64,000 nt of DNA from Phytoseiulus persimilis (GCA_037576195.1 CM075104.1:3788775-3852774); one strand, 5' to 3'; positions 35,355 through 48,975 are shown, counted from the first letter of the stretch. Notes: a model not told the origin generated them from the letters alone. A program made the numbers and translations.

Positions 35355-35896
35355 CCCCGTCAGTGACGATAAGTTCGCGGGTCCAAAGCGGACAAAACGT
35401 TTACCGATTGTGATGGCACTACCCGCTTTGCTCGGCCGACAATTTGCAACAACAACTCGTGAGTGGATTCATACAGGAGAGAAACCGCGCGCTTGGCTCA
35501 CAAGGTCGGACAGATCAGCCAGGAAGCCAATCTAAATGATCACACACAGGGGAAGGATCGTGCATCCACGATCCCCGTAGGAGAGCTATAAATCCGCGCT
35601 TAGCAAACATTGACAGTCTCATATGTACCAACTCGAGGCCCTCCTCGTGTCCTGTGTACTGTCGGAAAGCTGTCGTCGAACGCACCCACTCACACTCATA
35701 CGATATCGGCCAGGAACTGCACTGTTGCTATCAACGCCGTGAGAGCTTCACCTTTTCATCTGCACTGCCATGCATCGGGCGAAACCATGGGGGAAAGAAA
35801 CCGAACTCTTGCTCCCGATGTCCCGCAAAGTTTTGCCACCTGGGAAACTCGTTGGTGTACATGCGCGCACCCTGTGGGATTATAACCCCTTCATGA
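35355..35896 (+). pseudogene. C2H2 zinc-finger protein relic
   Basis: At about 35462 the frame reads EWIHTGEKPRAW, with an exact TGEKP finger linker. In the frame 35654-35896, HGGKKPNSCSRCPAKFCHLG then NSLVYMRAPCG follows a C2H2 finger. The C-x2-C pair is intact, but the two histidine positions are Y and P. The preceding finger (CYQRRESFTFSSALPCIGRN then HGGKKP) lost its second cysteine and first histidine but keeps the linker spacing. Fingers sit in different frames separated by stops. This is a decayed poly-zinc-finger gene or processed copy. No promoter or poly(A) tail was identified. Confidence 0.65.
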
Positions 35897-38800
35897 CGTT
35901 AACGTGCGGAGTCGCAGTCTCCGTACAGGAAGGTCTCTTGTGGAGCAAAACCTCGATTATACGGAATACTGAATGTCAAAAAACGGTCTCTAAAATCAAG
36001 GTCATCTGTCAGATCTCAGCTATTACTCCAATCACATACTTTCACCATCGACTATAGTTATACATGATGAATAGTTACAATTACTACTTACTTTAGTCAC
36101 TGTTGCCGATAGTTACCGTGTCACCGATAGCTAGGTACGCGGGATAACGATCCAGATTCAATAATAGACAGATAATGAAAGACAAACATAGCTCGACTCA
36201 GCTTCTGACAGCCCTTTGACCACAGTACCTACCGCGTTATCAGACTGCACCTGTTCCGTTGTGGATGAAAAAGCAGCTACAACTTGTTTCGCGCTGAAAT
36301 TCGGTCGAATGCTATCATTCGATAACAGATCGCAAGCACCAGTCATCAAAGCAATCAAAGCAAGTCATCAAAGAAATGATTCATCCCCCGAATTCTCGAA
36401 TAATGGGCTACACTCTCGCGTATGGATCTCACTGTTGAGCAGCGCAATCGAGAATCCCAGGTTGACAAAAGAGAGCTCATGGAATCGCGAATGACAAATG
36501 GAGTGTTCAGGCAATCAGGGAATCGGTAGCTAGCTAATTTTCAGCTGACTATAGATGACCCTTTAAAACGGGCCTAGCATGACGAATTTCGGAGAATCAG
36601 ACCGTTCTTGACCGAATCGGGCCCTTTGGAAGATGTGAGCGAACGAATCGCATCCTAAATCTGAGAATTCGTCCGTCTCTCTGTATTTGCCCTCCGTAGG
36701 GAAAAAGAGACAACTCGTTTCTCGCGGCCTCGGCTGAGTTCCGGAGTATCCGCCCATGGTTTCGAGAAAACCTAACCCTCCCGCCCCGGCGACGTGAGCA
36801 GAGTTTCGCAGAGAACCATCTCTCCTGAAATACGGTCTTTGCTGACATATAAGACGCAGCCCTCGATTCTCTCGTCGAGATCCGAAATTCCATTTTTACC
36901 AATGAAGCCGCTCCCGTGGGACGCATAACTAGCTGTGCATGGATGATGGGATGAGTGCGATTTTCGGCGATTTCGGAGTGCGAGTTTGTTCGAAAAGAAG
37001 AGCAGATTATCGGGAAACATCTTCCCTGGAAATCCGAGCTCCGCCGGGGCGCCAATTTCATACCCTGGGCGAAACCTTGGTTTCTCTGGTCGACAACTCG
37101 AATTCTGAACCTCTCTCGAACTGCTAACCGCCTCTCGACTGCGCCGTTGCCATGTCCCCCTGCGTTTTCAACAACTCTTAGTTTGTATGAGATGATATAT
37201 GGTTCTCTCTCCACATACTTTTTTTTCTTTCATTCTCATTTTCGAACGATTCCTCGGATACGGAGGCTCTCGGGATGACGACGTACCTCGAAAAAATCGT
37301 TTCTCATACGCCGGCAACTACGGTGTAAGGAAACGTAATGCTGGAGGTGCGAACTGCCTGAACTTGCCACCTTGACGACGACGCGCATGCGGATGTTCAA
37401 TTTCGCTTGAACCCATCCAATGTGATCAGCAGAATACCAGTCCTCATACAAGTCTCTTGGATCTTCTTGTCATTCACTCCGCAATTGGGAACCTTCCACG
37501 CCACCGCGCCTGTTCTCAATTGGTAGCACCGCAATGTCGTTGACCCGAAGGGGGCTTCCGTACAGCGTCATTCATGTTCGTAGTTTGAGGAGGTGGCGTT
37601 GCACTCGGGCATGGAAGTTGAACTCGCGCAACTCCCTTCCGGTATGCACATCCTTCTTGGCGCCGCAATGAAGTGGAAGGGTAGTTGCGAAACGTCTCCG
37701 GAGCCCATCACCGACGCCACAGTGAGTCCTTGGCTCCGAAACGGGAAACAATCGCTTGTTCGTGTCGTGCGATTGCCCTCCTAGCTTCAAAGTTCAGGAG
37801 ACGAAAACTATGGTGACTGATGTTCCGAGTCAGAATGAAATCGGAGACTTCCCTGGGATGACATTCTTCTTTGTACGAAAAGAACCTGAAGCTGGATATG
37901 TGACATATTCTCCATGATTACGTCTTGGAGAACCAATCCACTTCGGGAGCACATGCTCTGAGGAACTTTCCGTCCACTGGATAGCGTCGTGGGAGCACCG
38001 ATGAGCTCGCAGTTTCAGATATCCATCGCACTTGAATGTTCTCGAGGTCACTCTCCCACCGATCGAAGCTTCCGAACTCTAGGGATGTAGAAGAGGATTT
38101 GAAGAAAGCCTCGATCCATAACAATCCTCCAACAATTTCACAGGTGACGAGAAAAACCAGTCCTGACGTGGCGAGGACACTTCCGACGTTTCCAGCGCAT
38201 CGTTATTGCTAGTAGAGCTGGTATCGTTATTCATGACTCGTTGAACGATCGACCAGAGTGAAGAGTCCCCCGGGGGGAGATATCCTAGAATTCTAGATCA
38301 AGCTACCCGCAGAGCTGACGTGACAAGACGGGTCTGCGAGCAAAGAGAGGGGATATTGTCGAGCTCCTGCGGCAATGATTCGTCACCCCTCTGGTCGGTT
38401 AAGTGAGGCTCGTCACTCGTCACCGGGCTGGTCGTCTGAAAAAGTTCGCTGATAATCACTGCCGACTATCACTCCTTCCGCAGGCTCGGAGCCGTCAGAT
38501 TCCCGAATCCAAAAACTCGTTATGTGTCGGAGCCTGTGATTGGGACCCGGGACCTGAGAGTTACCGAGGAGCAAAGGCGGCCATGCCACTCTCGATGCCC
38601 CGGGCAGACCAGCCGAAATGAGCTCTTCCCTCCCTCCCAGCCCAACTTTTGAAAGCCCTAGAATAGACTCAGAGCCATTTCCGCCCAGAACTATTCCAAT
38701 ATATATTAATCTATTGCATGTATGTTACATAATAGAACTTCCGTTCACCCGAGGTCTTCGAGCCTCGGTCCTAATTCACATAATAGAGCGTGGTAGCGCG

Positions 38801-41800
38801 GGCAGCCTTGTCCTTGAAAACTCTCTTGAGGTACGAACAGAAACATTTCTCGAGCGTGTGAAAGTTTCTCACTGTGAGATGGTCCCAGAGCCTTCCCAGC
38901 CCGTAGCTGAATTTCGGCCCAGAATTATCCCATTTTGAAGATCCGTTGACTCGTTCAGGAATCTCATTCGAATAGTATCGACATCTCACTTTGGGAAAAC
39001 TGGTCGCTTTCTCCCATTTCTCCCCTCCCGGTGCTTGGAAGGGCCTAGTCAGTTCCTTCATAGGAGTGAACTAACACCTTCCATGAATCAAGGGGCACTT
39101 CCGGATAGCCCCGATCGCGAAAAAAATCGGTCTCCCGTCTCTCCATTAATCTGGCGAGATACCGCCGAGGAGTCGAGAGAAAATTAAAAGCTGGGTGGGT
39201 CTTATTCCCGGGGCGATTTTTCCACATCGGAAAGCTCGAAACGAGACATACACTTCGCTTTTCTATTTGACCCGACCACTGCATGCTTATGGGAGCAAGG
39301 TGAGGATGAAGTTGTCATATATTTTATCATATGGCCGGGCATGCCCTGGCATCGCGAAGAACTGCTTCTCCTTGGAGATTCACAGGCGGCAAGAATGGAT
39401 TCCTCATTCTCGGATGCCTGTACACCGTTCGAAGTCCAGTTCATGAAAAGAATTGTTCCTGGGAAATGAACAGGTCCGAATCAGCCATTTGACGTCTTTT
39501 TCCCAAAGTCATTCGCCCGTTTCATACCAGACACCGTGATCGACGAGACTCTGGTCGACAAATGGCACCAGGACGAAAGCTTGGCCCTGCAGTCCTTTGT
39601 CCCCGTCCAGTTCAGCGCACCGCGATTCAGGAACATGATGAGATATGCCTTTCACAAGTCGGGATGTTAGAATGTGGCACCCGGACCATGAATCTCTCCT
39701 CATACTTCATGTTTCGACGATAAATGTTTTCGGTGATGAGAGGCGGCGTGCATCAGGTTTGATCACTGCGCGGAGCATCCGCGCCACGGATTCTCGTCTG
39801 ACCGCGCGTAGATAGCGAATAGTATTAAACAATAGTTCAATAAGAATCCGTGATACAGCAGGTGCCACCTTTTCCGACCCGTGATCTGAACCAAAAATCG
39901 TCAATCTGACCCATATTTGACGATACAGCCCCCGGACACGTGTGACCCTATCTTGGGATTATCGGTACGACGTGAGAACCTCGCCCACATACATATGCAC
40001 TAGTTGAGTCGAATAAAACGGCAAAATGTGCGTCTCGCACTTTTCACTGCTCAAACTCCTTGGCAGAATTTCGCCGTATGAAATGGGGGCACCAATCATC
40101 ACCGTTGTTTTTTTTTCGAAGGCATCCTCGAGTAGCAGGATCTTGAAGTGCCGCCTCCCCCCCCCCCACGATACATCGAATACAAATTTTCAACTGTGAG
40201 CTGATTGAAACTATTACATTGGACTCGTGACACCATCATCGAGCCATGGAACTAGGATTTAACAAAGCTGAGCCTCAGTTGAGCGTACCGATAGGCTAGG
40301 AGACTCTCGTTGCTCATGAATAGCGCTGGAAATCCCAGACTAGAATACATTCGTTTTCCCAGTCCCTCGCACGCTCCGCCGGCAAATGCTCTTTCATGGC
40401 ATGGTGCAGCGAGGAAAGCACAGATCTGCGCCGTTGTGTTTGGAGCCCGCATTTGTCAAAGCCTGCTCTCGAGCTCTCGCCAGACTACGCGAGAATCCTC
40501 TCTCATAACGCGCGATGCGGCTGTTGTCTGAGCCGCATGTTCGAAGAACACTGGCTCCGCGACTCGTGCCGAACGAGAGCATTCCCGTTCCCATTGTTCT
40601 GACGGTGAGCCGAACATGAACGAGTCCAAGGATGAGAAACAGCGGCGGAGGAGATCCAGCCGTCTCCAGGAGATGTGGAGCTCACAACAGGAACATTTCA
40701 TGTCAGCGGCGAGCTGCTCTTCTGCAGTTCCTACAATGTAGCGGTGTATCATATTCTTGGGGACAGCTGCCAGAAACACCTTGCTTCATGCGTTTATTGA
40801 CGGAAAAGCACGACGAGCGAAGCTTCGGGAGTAAAGCGGAGTGAACTTTAGCCAGCGGTGACTGACATTTTTGGGCAGGAGTTCAGCAGCAACAGCTCCT
40901 AGGCCTCGTCGGGAGATGCCGCGATATCCCCCGGATATGTCCCGAAAGCACACCCGAGAGTTCAGAGAACGCTAGTGCTCGTTAGCCGCGAAACAACTCA
41001 CGTGGAGGATCAGTGAGTATTCCATATTCTCGCGATGAAGTGTCCTCAAGGTGATCCGGAGACAAGGATGAAAGATACTGTTGAGGTGCGGTCCCATACC
41101 CAGGTAGAAAGGGTTTCAAAATGGCGCCGGAATCGGTGTTCCCATGGTGGAAATGGCGCAGTCATGGGCCGTTGTACGCCAGGAATTCACTTACATGAGT
41201 CCGCCCCGCACCCGCCGGGTCTGCGTGCGTGAAGTGACATGATGTACAGATACTTCCTGATTCCTTCGAATAGTTGTAGAAATTCCCGGTGCAGAACTTT
41301 CTCGAGCGAGCCTCATGGGAACGCTCTGCGAATAAGGTTTCTCGTTCCGGTGAGAACTAGTCGGCGATTCGTTGGCTCAGCCTCTGATACAAATGTTTGA
41401 CGACATTGTGTTTCCGCGAGGATGAATGAGCCGGTTGGTCAGGCGCATCGTGCACTTTCAAACAATCGATTTGCGAGCACAACCCCACTGAAGAAGAAGA
41501 TGGATACAAGTTGTTGCGATTGTGGGAACTGTGTATCGAAGGGAAGCGTCGCTTGCCGAAACAGGACCGAAAGTTCTCTACGCTCGCCGAATCTTCTATC
41601 CCGAATATGTTTGTGCTGAGACCGCAGACCCAGGACGTTCGTTTTCCTCTCCGCGACAGCGAAGCTCAACAGCATCCAAGGAATCCAGAGGTACTGCTGC
41701 GAGCGCTCGGATGAAATCATAACAATGGGACCCTGCTCCCACATCGCAACGACTGATTTCGCGATCCTCTCAGACCTGATGGAGCTCCTAGTGCGTTCGG

Positions 41801-41871
41801 CTTCGACCAGCAAACATTGATCGTGTTCCGAAACGTGCTGCACGAAAACACGTTTCGAAGCTTTTCGCTTT
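35897..41871. other. Gene-poor stretch
   Basis: Six kilobases without a recognisable gene or transposon. The longest frame (205 codons, 36597-37214 minus) is arginine-rich with no domain. A C-run at about 40158-40169 resembles the G-rich terminus of some hAT elements, but no partner end was seen. Confidence 0.3.
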
Positions 41872-42340
41872 GCTGCACTCTGCTAGTACTTCGTAATGTA
41901 TGTAACAAATTTTGAGGCCCCGATTCGTCCTTGAACTCCGTTCATGATGAACCCGACACGAATTTTCGAATCGGTCACTCTCCGTCAGGAGCCCTCATTC
42001 AGTTCCGGCAATGACTCGAGCAAATTCAGATTGAGTCCGAGACAGCAAACGTGCACCTCTCATAAGGTTCGGAAATTAGCATGGACAACCGTTTTCCTAG
42101 GCTGCCGAGAGACCAGTGGAATCAATCGAGCAGGAAAGTCGACGGCCCGTATGAGCTGCTCACGAACCGCTCCTCATTTCTCTCAGGTTATTCATTCTAT
42201 TATTGGGATTGGATACGATCGGCGTGACAGCGGCTGTGCTATGGATTTCTACCGAGTGTCAAGCTCTTGAGACGTTGAATTAATATTTGACAGAATGGGA
42301 GCAAACTGATGACTGGGGAGAAATGAAATCTCGAGGCTGT
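41872..42340 (-). repeat. Unknown repeat family, copy D (same orientation as copy B)
   Basis: Shares CACTCTGCTAGTACTTCG (41877) with 19493. It also shares ATGGACAACCGTTTTCCTAG-type sequence (42081) with 19699, then GATCGGCGTG, TGGATTTCTACC and GGGAGCAAA.TGATGAC. It covers only the distal part of the unit. Confidence 0.7.
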
Positions 42341-42377
42341 CCGAATCACGGAGCTTAGCTCCCTGAACCAGTGGCGT

Positions 42378-42510
42378 ACAGTGGAAGTAGCTATAATTTG
42401 CGTCGCACCCGCATGTTGAGGCATCTATTGAAGAATCGTGATAGGATCCCTCAAGAAAACGTAGATCTCTAATCCACTGGCACAGCAACGATGATCTCAG
42501 AGACGGAAGC
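42378..42510 (+). repeat. Segment related to the interior of the hAT derivative
   Basis: ACAGTGGAAGTAGCTAT and following bases align, with substitutions and small indels, to 31325-31441 inside the hAT derivative. Shared stretches include GGAAGTAGCTAT, GAAGAATCGTGAT/AAGAATTGTGAT and ATCTCT..T.CACTGG. It is directly preceded by CAGTGGCGTA, which resembles a hAT terminus. Confidence 0.45.
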
Positions 42511-43204
42511 AGCGACTTGGGGTCAGCGAAAAGTGGAAGCAGGGAGGACATCAAGGATTGCATTGACAGTTTGAGACTGGTTCCCAATGAAGAACGAGAG
42601 AGTCAGGACGTCGAGAAATCTGTAGTTCTAGATCATGAAATTGTGTCAGAGATATGGGGTGGGGATACGAGAAACTGAGTTGTCGGTTCTATGTCCATGA
42701 AATCAGCTGGTTCCGGACGTTATCGCTGTGAAGTTCTTTGCAAAATATCCCAGCCATGCCCAAGATTACTTCATTAATGGTTTGCAGTTATTTGCAGAGC
42801 CCAGTGACCACTTAGGTCTCGGGAAAACATCATTTCGAAATAGATGAGATATCTTGCAAAATGTCCATCAAACCTCCCAACTCGCAGTTCGTCGGCGCCG
42901 AGCGATGGGTGTTTTGAATGAATGCCTGGACAATGAGTTTTCGGAGGAGACGATTCACTCGAACCGGTCACGCACAATCCGTCAGGGCTCAGCGAAATCA
43001 CCACATACATTTATTGAGCACGGATAGTTGGTGAAATGGCACCATCATTGACGTGCACCGCGAGGCTGCTCGCTGCTTGTTGGCGCTCGTCACCAGCGAG
43101 GTTTCCAGGCGACAAACGACGTAAAATATAGCTCAGTTAGCGTGCTCGGGAGGACGCCTTTCATGCCCGGTCCCATGAATTCCCGTCTCTCCGAATCAGT
43201 GTTT

Positions 43205-43565
43205 GTCATATTCTCACTGTACATCCCATACTTGGAAGACCTCATCAACGAGATGGCTGGCCTCTTCGAGGACTGTAGAAAAGAAGCTCTGAAGATTCAA
43301 TATATTGTGCCGAGATTTATCGGGGATAGCGAATCCGGTGATCTCAAATATGTGACGGAATTCTGTCAGAACGACCTGGGTTGTAGCTTGAGTACCATTG
43401 AGGGCGGATACGAACGTTGGAAACTGAAGTGGACGAAGATCCCGAAGGAAGGACGACCGCGAAGCGCAGCGGAGACGATGAACCGCAGCTCTGAGGAGGA
43501 CTCTCCCAAAATCTCTACCCTGCTCCTTTTCGCAACACAGTCGGTGACAACTTCGAACCTGCCCT
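43205..43565 (+). mobile_element. hAT transposase fragment, second copy
   Basis: Closely matches 6110-6460 of the hAT element at 4.9 kb, covering the linker to the dimerisation domain (YIPYLEDLINEMAGLFEDCR, then DLKYVTEFCQNDLGCSLSTI). It keeps the CAA codon (43298-43300) and the 8 bases that the other copy has lost, so one frame stays open through 43567. Homology stops abruptly near 43565, inside the dimerisation domain, and no terminal repeats flank it. Confidence 0.85.
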
Positions 43566-45599
43566 GAACGTGAGATCGCTGATGGAACAACGAAGTTTCT
43601 GCTCGAACAGTGGGGAGCTATTGATCTTGCGCACGTTTAATATCGCACTCTCTGCTCACATCAGAATGGTGCGCCCGAAAGCCAACAAGCAGTGCGCAGG
43701 CAAAACAGGGAGCCGAAACTTTTTCCAGACCACGGAAGACAACCAAATCCCGAATATGAGCCGGGCCAATGGATATCGATATCCACCGAAAGCGGATTTG
43801 CCTGAAATGGATCCATTGACGGGGCGACTCTCTGGGAGGCTCACTCGGGCGAATTCGATGACAGAGAAGGCGATCCCGTTATGCTGAGTCAGGTGGACGT
43901 ACTCTGGCCTCGACTCATGCAACGCCCTCCAACACAGAGAATCTGAACGTTCAGAAAACTGAAGTTCGTCTGGGAGCTCGAGGGGCACCGAGGGATCCGA
44001 AAGAAATCTCAACGAATTACTCCTGATATAGCCCCCTCGAGAGCCCGAGGAAGATCTTTGCTCGTTCAATGCACCGCCCTCTCATTCCACAAACGAATCG
44101 AACGACAACGATAACAGTGAAATCGACCGATTCGCGACTCACCTCACCAAGGACAATCCCACAAATACTCAACGCGTTTAGGCAGAGCGACCGGTAGTAG
44201 TATGTGATACTACTAACCCAGAGTTTCTCCAGAATGCATTCAGCATAGAACACATCGAAGCCGTCAGACAAGTCGAGGTAGAGTTGAAAACGAAACTCGG
44301 AGAAGTTGAGCCGGAGTTCCCAACCACACCAGCAATGTACTTTGATTGATGGAAGAAAGGGAACCGTAAAAGGCGGCACGTAATCTCTAGATTCAGTCGG
44401 ATCCCACCATCGTCTCTGCTCATCCGAAACGTTCCACGAACCAACATCCTCATGCTGGTTCGACCGATGCGGAGAGCACTGTGACCTATACCACGCAAGG
44501 AAATGTGTTTACACCCCAACCCTCGGCAGCCTAGCCATTGATAGATGTCATCCTCCGGCTCTGTCTCCGCGATTCGACCGATCTTTCCACCGGTTTTCAC
44601 TCAGACCGTTTGGATGGCGATCGGTGAACCCGATTCTCCTGGAGCCTGTTCCGAAGATCGAACGTTCCATTCGGATGTGACTGCATTGGTCTCGATTGGA
44701 TAATTTCTCGTGGAAGAATAAATATTTCCTCTGGCCATCATATGCGGATGTCCCGCACAGTAATATTTTGTCAACACGCTCATCCCTAACTTGGCTCTGA
44801 AACGTTCCAGGCCACGGCTGCCTGCAGCGAGTGAGACTAATCAACAAACTGCTCTGCCTCTGTTCGACAGAGTGTTCGGTGCACACCGGAGTTCTCTGCA
44901 TCACCCACAGCGGGTTCATCGCTCGAATCGGATCGCTTCTGTTCGACTCGACTCCCCGGGCCCTTCGCGGACTCGTCGTCTCGGAACAGTCTCATCTTCC
45001 GACAGATGTGCCATCCACGCGAAATTCTGGATCGTGAGGTGGCAGATTCTCTTTGTTAGCCTTGTTTCTGGCATTGAACACATCGAGCCCCGAGTGGAAT
45101 GTTCGTTTTCCACTCGAATACCTTGGCAGATTCTCTTCCCGCAGATGCCCTCGAGCCATCACTCAGCATTCCGGCGATTCGGTTCCCGACAGATGGGAAC
45201 TAGCTGCGAGCGATCAACCCGCCGCAGTTCGCTGAACAGTAAGCAGAGACCAAGCGGCGTAACGCTCCAAAAACTCGGAACGTTTCGTCGGCAGAGAGGA
45301 CGTGTCCTCTGGGGTGGGCGACGTCGACAATGGTAGCTACAGCTATCAGTTGTTCAGTCTGGAAAGTTAAAGGAACCCAGGCGCCATCTTCCGAGAAGGC
45401 GTTCATTCGCTGCCCAGTCAGTTCCGAATTCCTAACGCTGTTCCTTTGCCAGAATATGCATAGAACGGAAATTCGCCGCGGGTGACCGAATCATCTAAAA
45501 ATGCCAAAACCGACGCCCCCCCCTCCCGGAGTCACGATTATGAAGAACGAGTTAGTTTTCGGCCGACTACGCTCGCTGGCCCATCCCTCGCTCCGGAAG
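43566..45599. other. No recognisable gene
   Basis: Frames up to 181 codons (44791-45336, plus) have no domain. On minus, a hydrophobic stretch ends at a strong donor-like GAG|GTGAGT near 44140, but the frame could not be tied to a neighbouring exon. Confidence 0.3.
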
Positions 45600-45660
45600 T
45601 CTACTGCTGACATGGCCTATGTGCTTCCTCGTGAGCCGCCCTACGATAAACGGAGTCCTG
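45600..45660 (-). repeat. Dispersed repeat family, copy 3 (core only)
   Basis: On minus: TAGGGCGGCTCACGAGGAAG followed by CACATAGGCC, matching 6734-6763. The TTTGT-rich upstream part is not recognisable here. Confidence 0.4.
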
Positions 45661-47702
45661 GACAGAAGTTGGATCCTCGAGAAACTCGCCGTTCCCTGCT
45701 CTTGTCGGCTCTTGCGAATGTCTGATTACACAGTTCGTGCCCTCACTGCCGAACTCGACCCTAATCTGCGAACTGTCAGATGTCGCACGATTTAGCCCAA
45801 TGAAACGAAACTCGCGACAAGTCTTGGGGCAGGGGAACACAAGCGTCGGGGATCGCTGCCCAAGACGGAATTTTCCGGACCGTTCGAGGGAGTTTTGGGA
45901 AGAATCAGAGGGAGACTCAAGAGGAATGCAATCTCGAGTTCTCGAACGTGCGAAATCCATTCATTGAATGCTCCACATCTTCAGTGAGCTCTTCGGGATC
46001 AGATCGGGCAAATACGCAACAAGTTAACCGAGTCTGTCGGGTCAAGAAAGCCTAGACCTGCAGCGTACCGACCTTCGACGATTCCCGGGCCGGACCTTTC
46101 AACGCCTCGCACCTGGGCGAAAACGGAGACAGCCCGTCAGATCAATCGCGAGGAAAATACGTGAGTAACGTGTTTCCTCCAGTCCAGAACTCTGATAGCT
46201 CTATTCCGATTCAGATAATTATATTCCAGCGCCCTCAATAAGCAATGTTGCATCCCTGCGGGGTTATTATATTAGTGGTTGAATGTCTGTCTAACTCGGT
46301 GGAATTCCGGCTATGGAGCCCGAAGAGCTCAGCCTGATATTCGTCCTTTTGAATGTTCCCAGCTCCCCGGAGCGACTAGATCAACTCTTCGATCCAGTCG
46401 CGTTTTTGAAACACCACCAGCGAGGTCATGGAGAACTCCAACTGAAATTTTCCACCGTCCAGTGAAGAGGTATGGAGGCTTCCGCAATAAGTCATTTGAT
46501 ATTGCGTTCGGGAGGCGGATCGCCCTACCGCCGCCCCCCCCTCACGGTACGCTACTCTGCTGAATTGAGCCACGGAGCAGACTAGACTCAAAGCAACATT
46601 CTTTATTCTTTCCGCAGATCTCCGACGTCTTGAGCGTCGAGAGCCAGGGTATCACTCCCGAGTTCGACCCGCTCCTTGAGCGGATTCCGTTCCGTTTCCC
46701 GAAAGTGGAATCCTAGAGATGTGAGCGTTTTGGACAAATGTTCGTTGTCTGGGAGATCAGATGCTTGCGAAGGATAAATGGACACTTCCCGGGATGGGCT
46801 TCTCCCTCGGTGTTTCGGAGCCGTGTATCTGCATCAGTTCTCGGGAAAAACGGTCCATTAGTGACAGAAAATGCAAGCGGGCCGATATCGCTCCATTCGA
46901 CGCAGTGGTACCGGCCAGTTTCCGACTCAAGGGATGGGAAGTACTTCCCATGTTTTTAGTTGAAACTTCGACGGTTGGTGCTGTGAAAGTCTTGCACAGC
47001 GAACGAACCGTAACCTCTTCGAATGTGAGTGAGTGCTTACAAGAGGCTTGCATGGACATTCAAGTGGAAAGAACGTGGATCGGTAAGCCAGAACGCAAAC
47101 CCCTGATAAATTTCGGCTTCGGAGCGCCTCCTTGAGGTCGAAGTGACTCATAAATAGCCTGATCAATTCATGTTGCGGCTGTTCTCCTGCGCCTCTTCTA
47201 CAACCGTTTCACGGATCAGACACTTGTGGGGACTCTAGATCCATCTGGATTTCTGTGCACACATTGTCCAACGACTCTTGTGTGAGGTGGGTCTTCACAG
47301 GCCATGGCTGGTCTAGGGAGCCGTGGATCCTTCGGGCTAACCTCAAGGAAAGACTCGAGTTTCCTCGATAGCGTGGAGACTGTGGGAGTGGAGGAAAAGA
47401 AATATCGTGGTCGATGGGAAGCCATTTCAAGCCCTTCTCCAACGATGGCAAATGTTGTGTCATGAGAGCGGTCAACAAACCCTCCCAAGTACACAACTCC
47501 CACGGTCAAGTTCAGAACGACGCTCTATTCTGTGGCAAGATGCCTTTCAACTTCCGGGATGGGTCTCCTACATCGTATCAATGGTATCGCCGATTCTATT
47601 ATAGAAACATCCTAGAAATCGTGATGCTGCCGTACATGCCTGGATTAGACTTTTGATTTCTACAATGACTCGAAACACTCCGTGCTCATTGTGAAAGAAT
47701 AC

Positions 47703-47865
47703 CTCGAAGAGGAAGGTGTCAAAGAACTGCAATGCCAAAACAAGTGATACAATTCCCACCCAAGCGAGAACGTTCGGATCGACGTCAAGGATGACCCACA
47801 CGGCCGAGAGCATCAGAAACTCCAGGACCTTGACGTCGCCGTGAGAACCATTCGGACTTCGTTGC
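47703..47865 (-). CDS. Candidate exon of a second MFS gene (TM7-like)
   Basis: Between an acceptor (CTGCGCAG at 47866) and a donor (GAG|GTATTC) the frame reads QRSPNGSHGDVKVLEFLML, then SAVWVIL and AWVGIVSLVLALQFFDTFLF. This is a hydrophilic loop followed by membrane helices ending in an F-D-x-x-L pattern, as at TM7 of SLC18B1-like transporters. In the complete gene next door the equivalent position reads FVSIAFNDSTLAAKL. It starts in phase 2, which fits the candidate exon at 48976-49114 (AG + G gives R). The following exon is not convincingly found. It could be a partial tandem paralogue or a pseudogene. Confidence 0.45.
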
Positions 47866-48975
47866 CTGCGCAGTTCCTCCATTCTCGAGTAGAATCAATG
47901 CCGCGGCGGCGTTCAGCCGTAGCCTGACGTACAAACACATACATGGTTCCCAATCAATTTTCGCATTGCTTCTTCGCAATTTTCCATAGATTTTCCCCAT
48001 GGGAAGTCATGGAACATGATCGTCAAGAAGAGTCCGGATGCCTCACCGTGGACCTCGAGTGCTAGTCTCCCGAAATAGCATTCTCTCTTCTCCAAACCTT
48101 ATTCTCTTTTGCGTGGAGAACATGGAGAACCCACACGCGCCGATAGTTGATTCGTCTACTCATGCAGGCCGGGAAAACGCTTCGCGGCGGCGACCCAGAA
48201 GTCTACCGCTCGACACCGGAAGCCTGAAACCTCTCGAAGAATTCCGTCGCAGATCAGTAGGAGCGTGTTGCGACACCCTCGCACTCCTATATTGTCAGCT
48301 TATGTGAGAACGCTGCAGGGCTCTCCGCCAATCAGCCAGTAGGGAGCCCTTACGCCCGTCGCGGCCGCGCGGCGAGCTCGCGCGGACGTTTGAGGTCATC
48401 AACGCTGCCGGAAACTCCTCTGCAGTCACGTTCTGCCACCGTGAAGCTTCCTGTACGTTTGCCCCATCGGAAGCTGGGGCGTGAATCTCGCCTGAATTTG
48501 AAACAGCCGAGTCACCGGATTACGAGGGAAGTCGCAGGAATCGCGATTGCTCCGTTGGAGGAGGACATTGAGAGGACCTTTGAAGCACGGAACAAACTTT
48601 CCAATATCGAGTTAACAAGTCATTCTCAACCAAACCCTTGCGCCCTTGCAACCAACCAACATGGAACCCCGTTCTCCACCGGGAAGAAGTGCGTTATCCC
48701 AATCTGTCTTGGATCGAACGGAGTTAACCCATGTCAGAATATTGCGCAGTCCAACTCACTGGGTGGACGTGGGGAGCCAGGTTTCTCCCTCGCTTTCGAT
48801 CGATCCCCGTACTTACGGATACGAAATCATGATTCCCAAGGAAACCACGACAGATTTGCTCCTGTTCTCTCAGCTGGAACTCCGGAGGACACCCCGTTTT
48901 GACGATGGGTGAGGAGCTTTCGGGGATAACGAAACCAATTTCCAGTCAGGCTGCATCAATGAAGAGCTCTTGAAC

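Noticed and set aside
36597-37214. 205-codon minus-strand frame
   Set aside because: Arginine-rich with no recognisable domain, no splice context and competing frames on both strands; likely chance.
44140-44380. Minus-strand hydrophobic stretch ending NALSICGIVLGE at a strong GTGAGT donor, as a distal exon of the second MFS gene
   Set aside because: The upstream part of the frame is not membrane-like and no acceptor in the required phase was found.
44791-45336. 181-codon plus-strand frame
   Set aside because: Arginine/serine-rich composition typical of frame shadows in this base composition; no domain.
47385-47425. Minus-strand STLSRKLESFLE between an acceptor (CTCCCACAG) and GTTAGC, as the TM7-TM8 loop of the second MFS gene
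   Set aside because: It resembles the STLAAKLSDHDL loop of the complete gene, but duplicates positions already covered by the preceding candidate exon, and the following residues do not form TM8.
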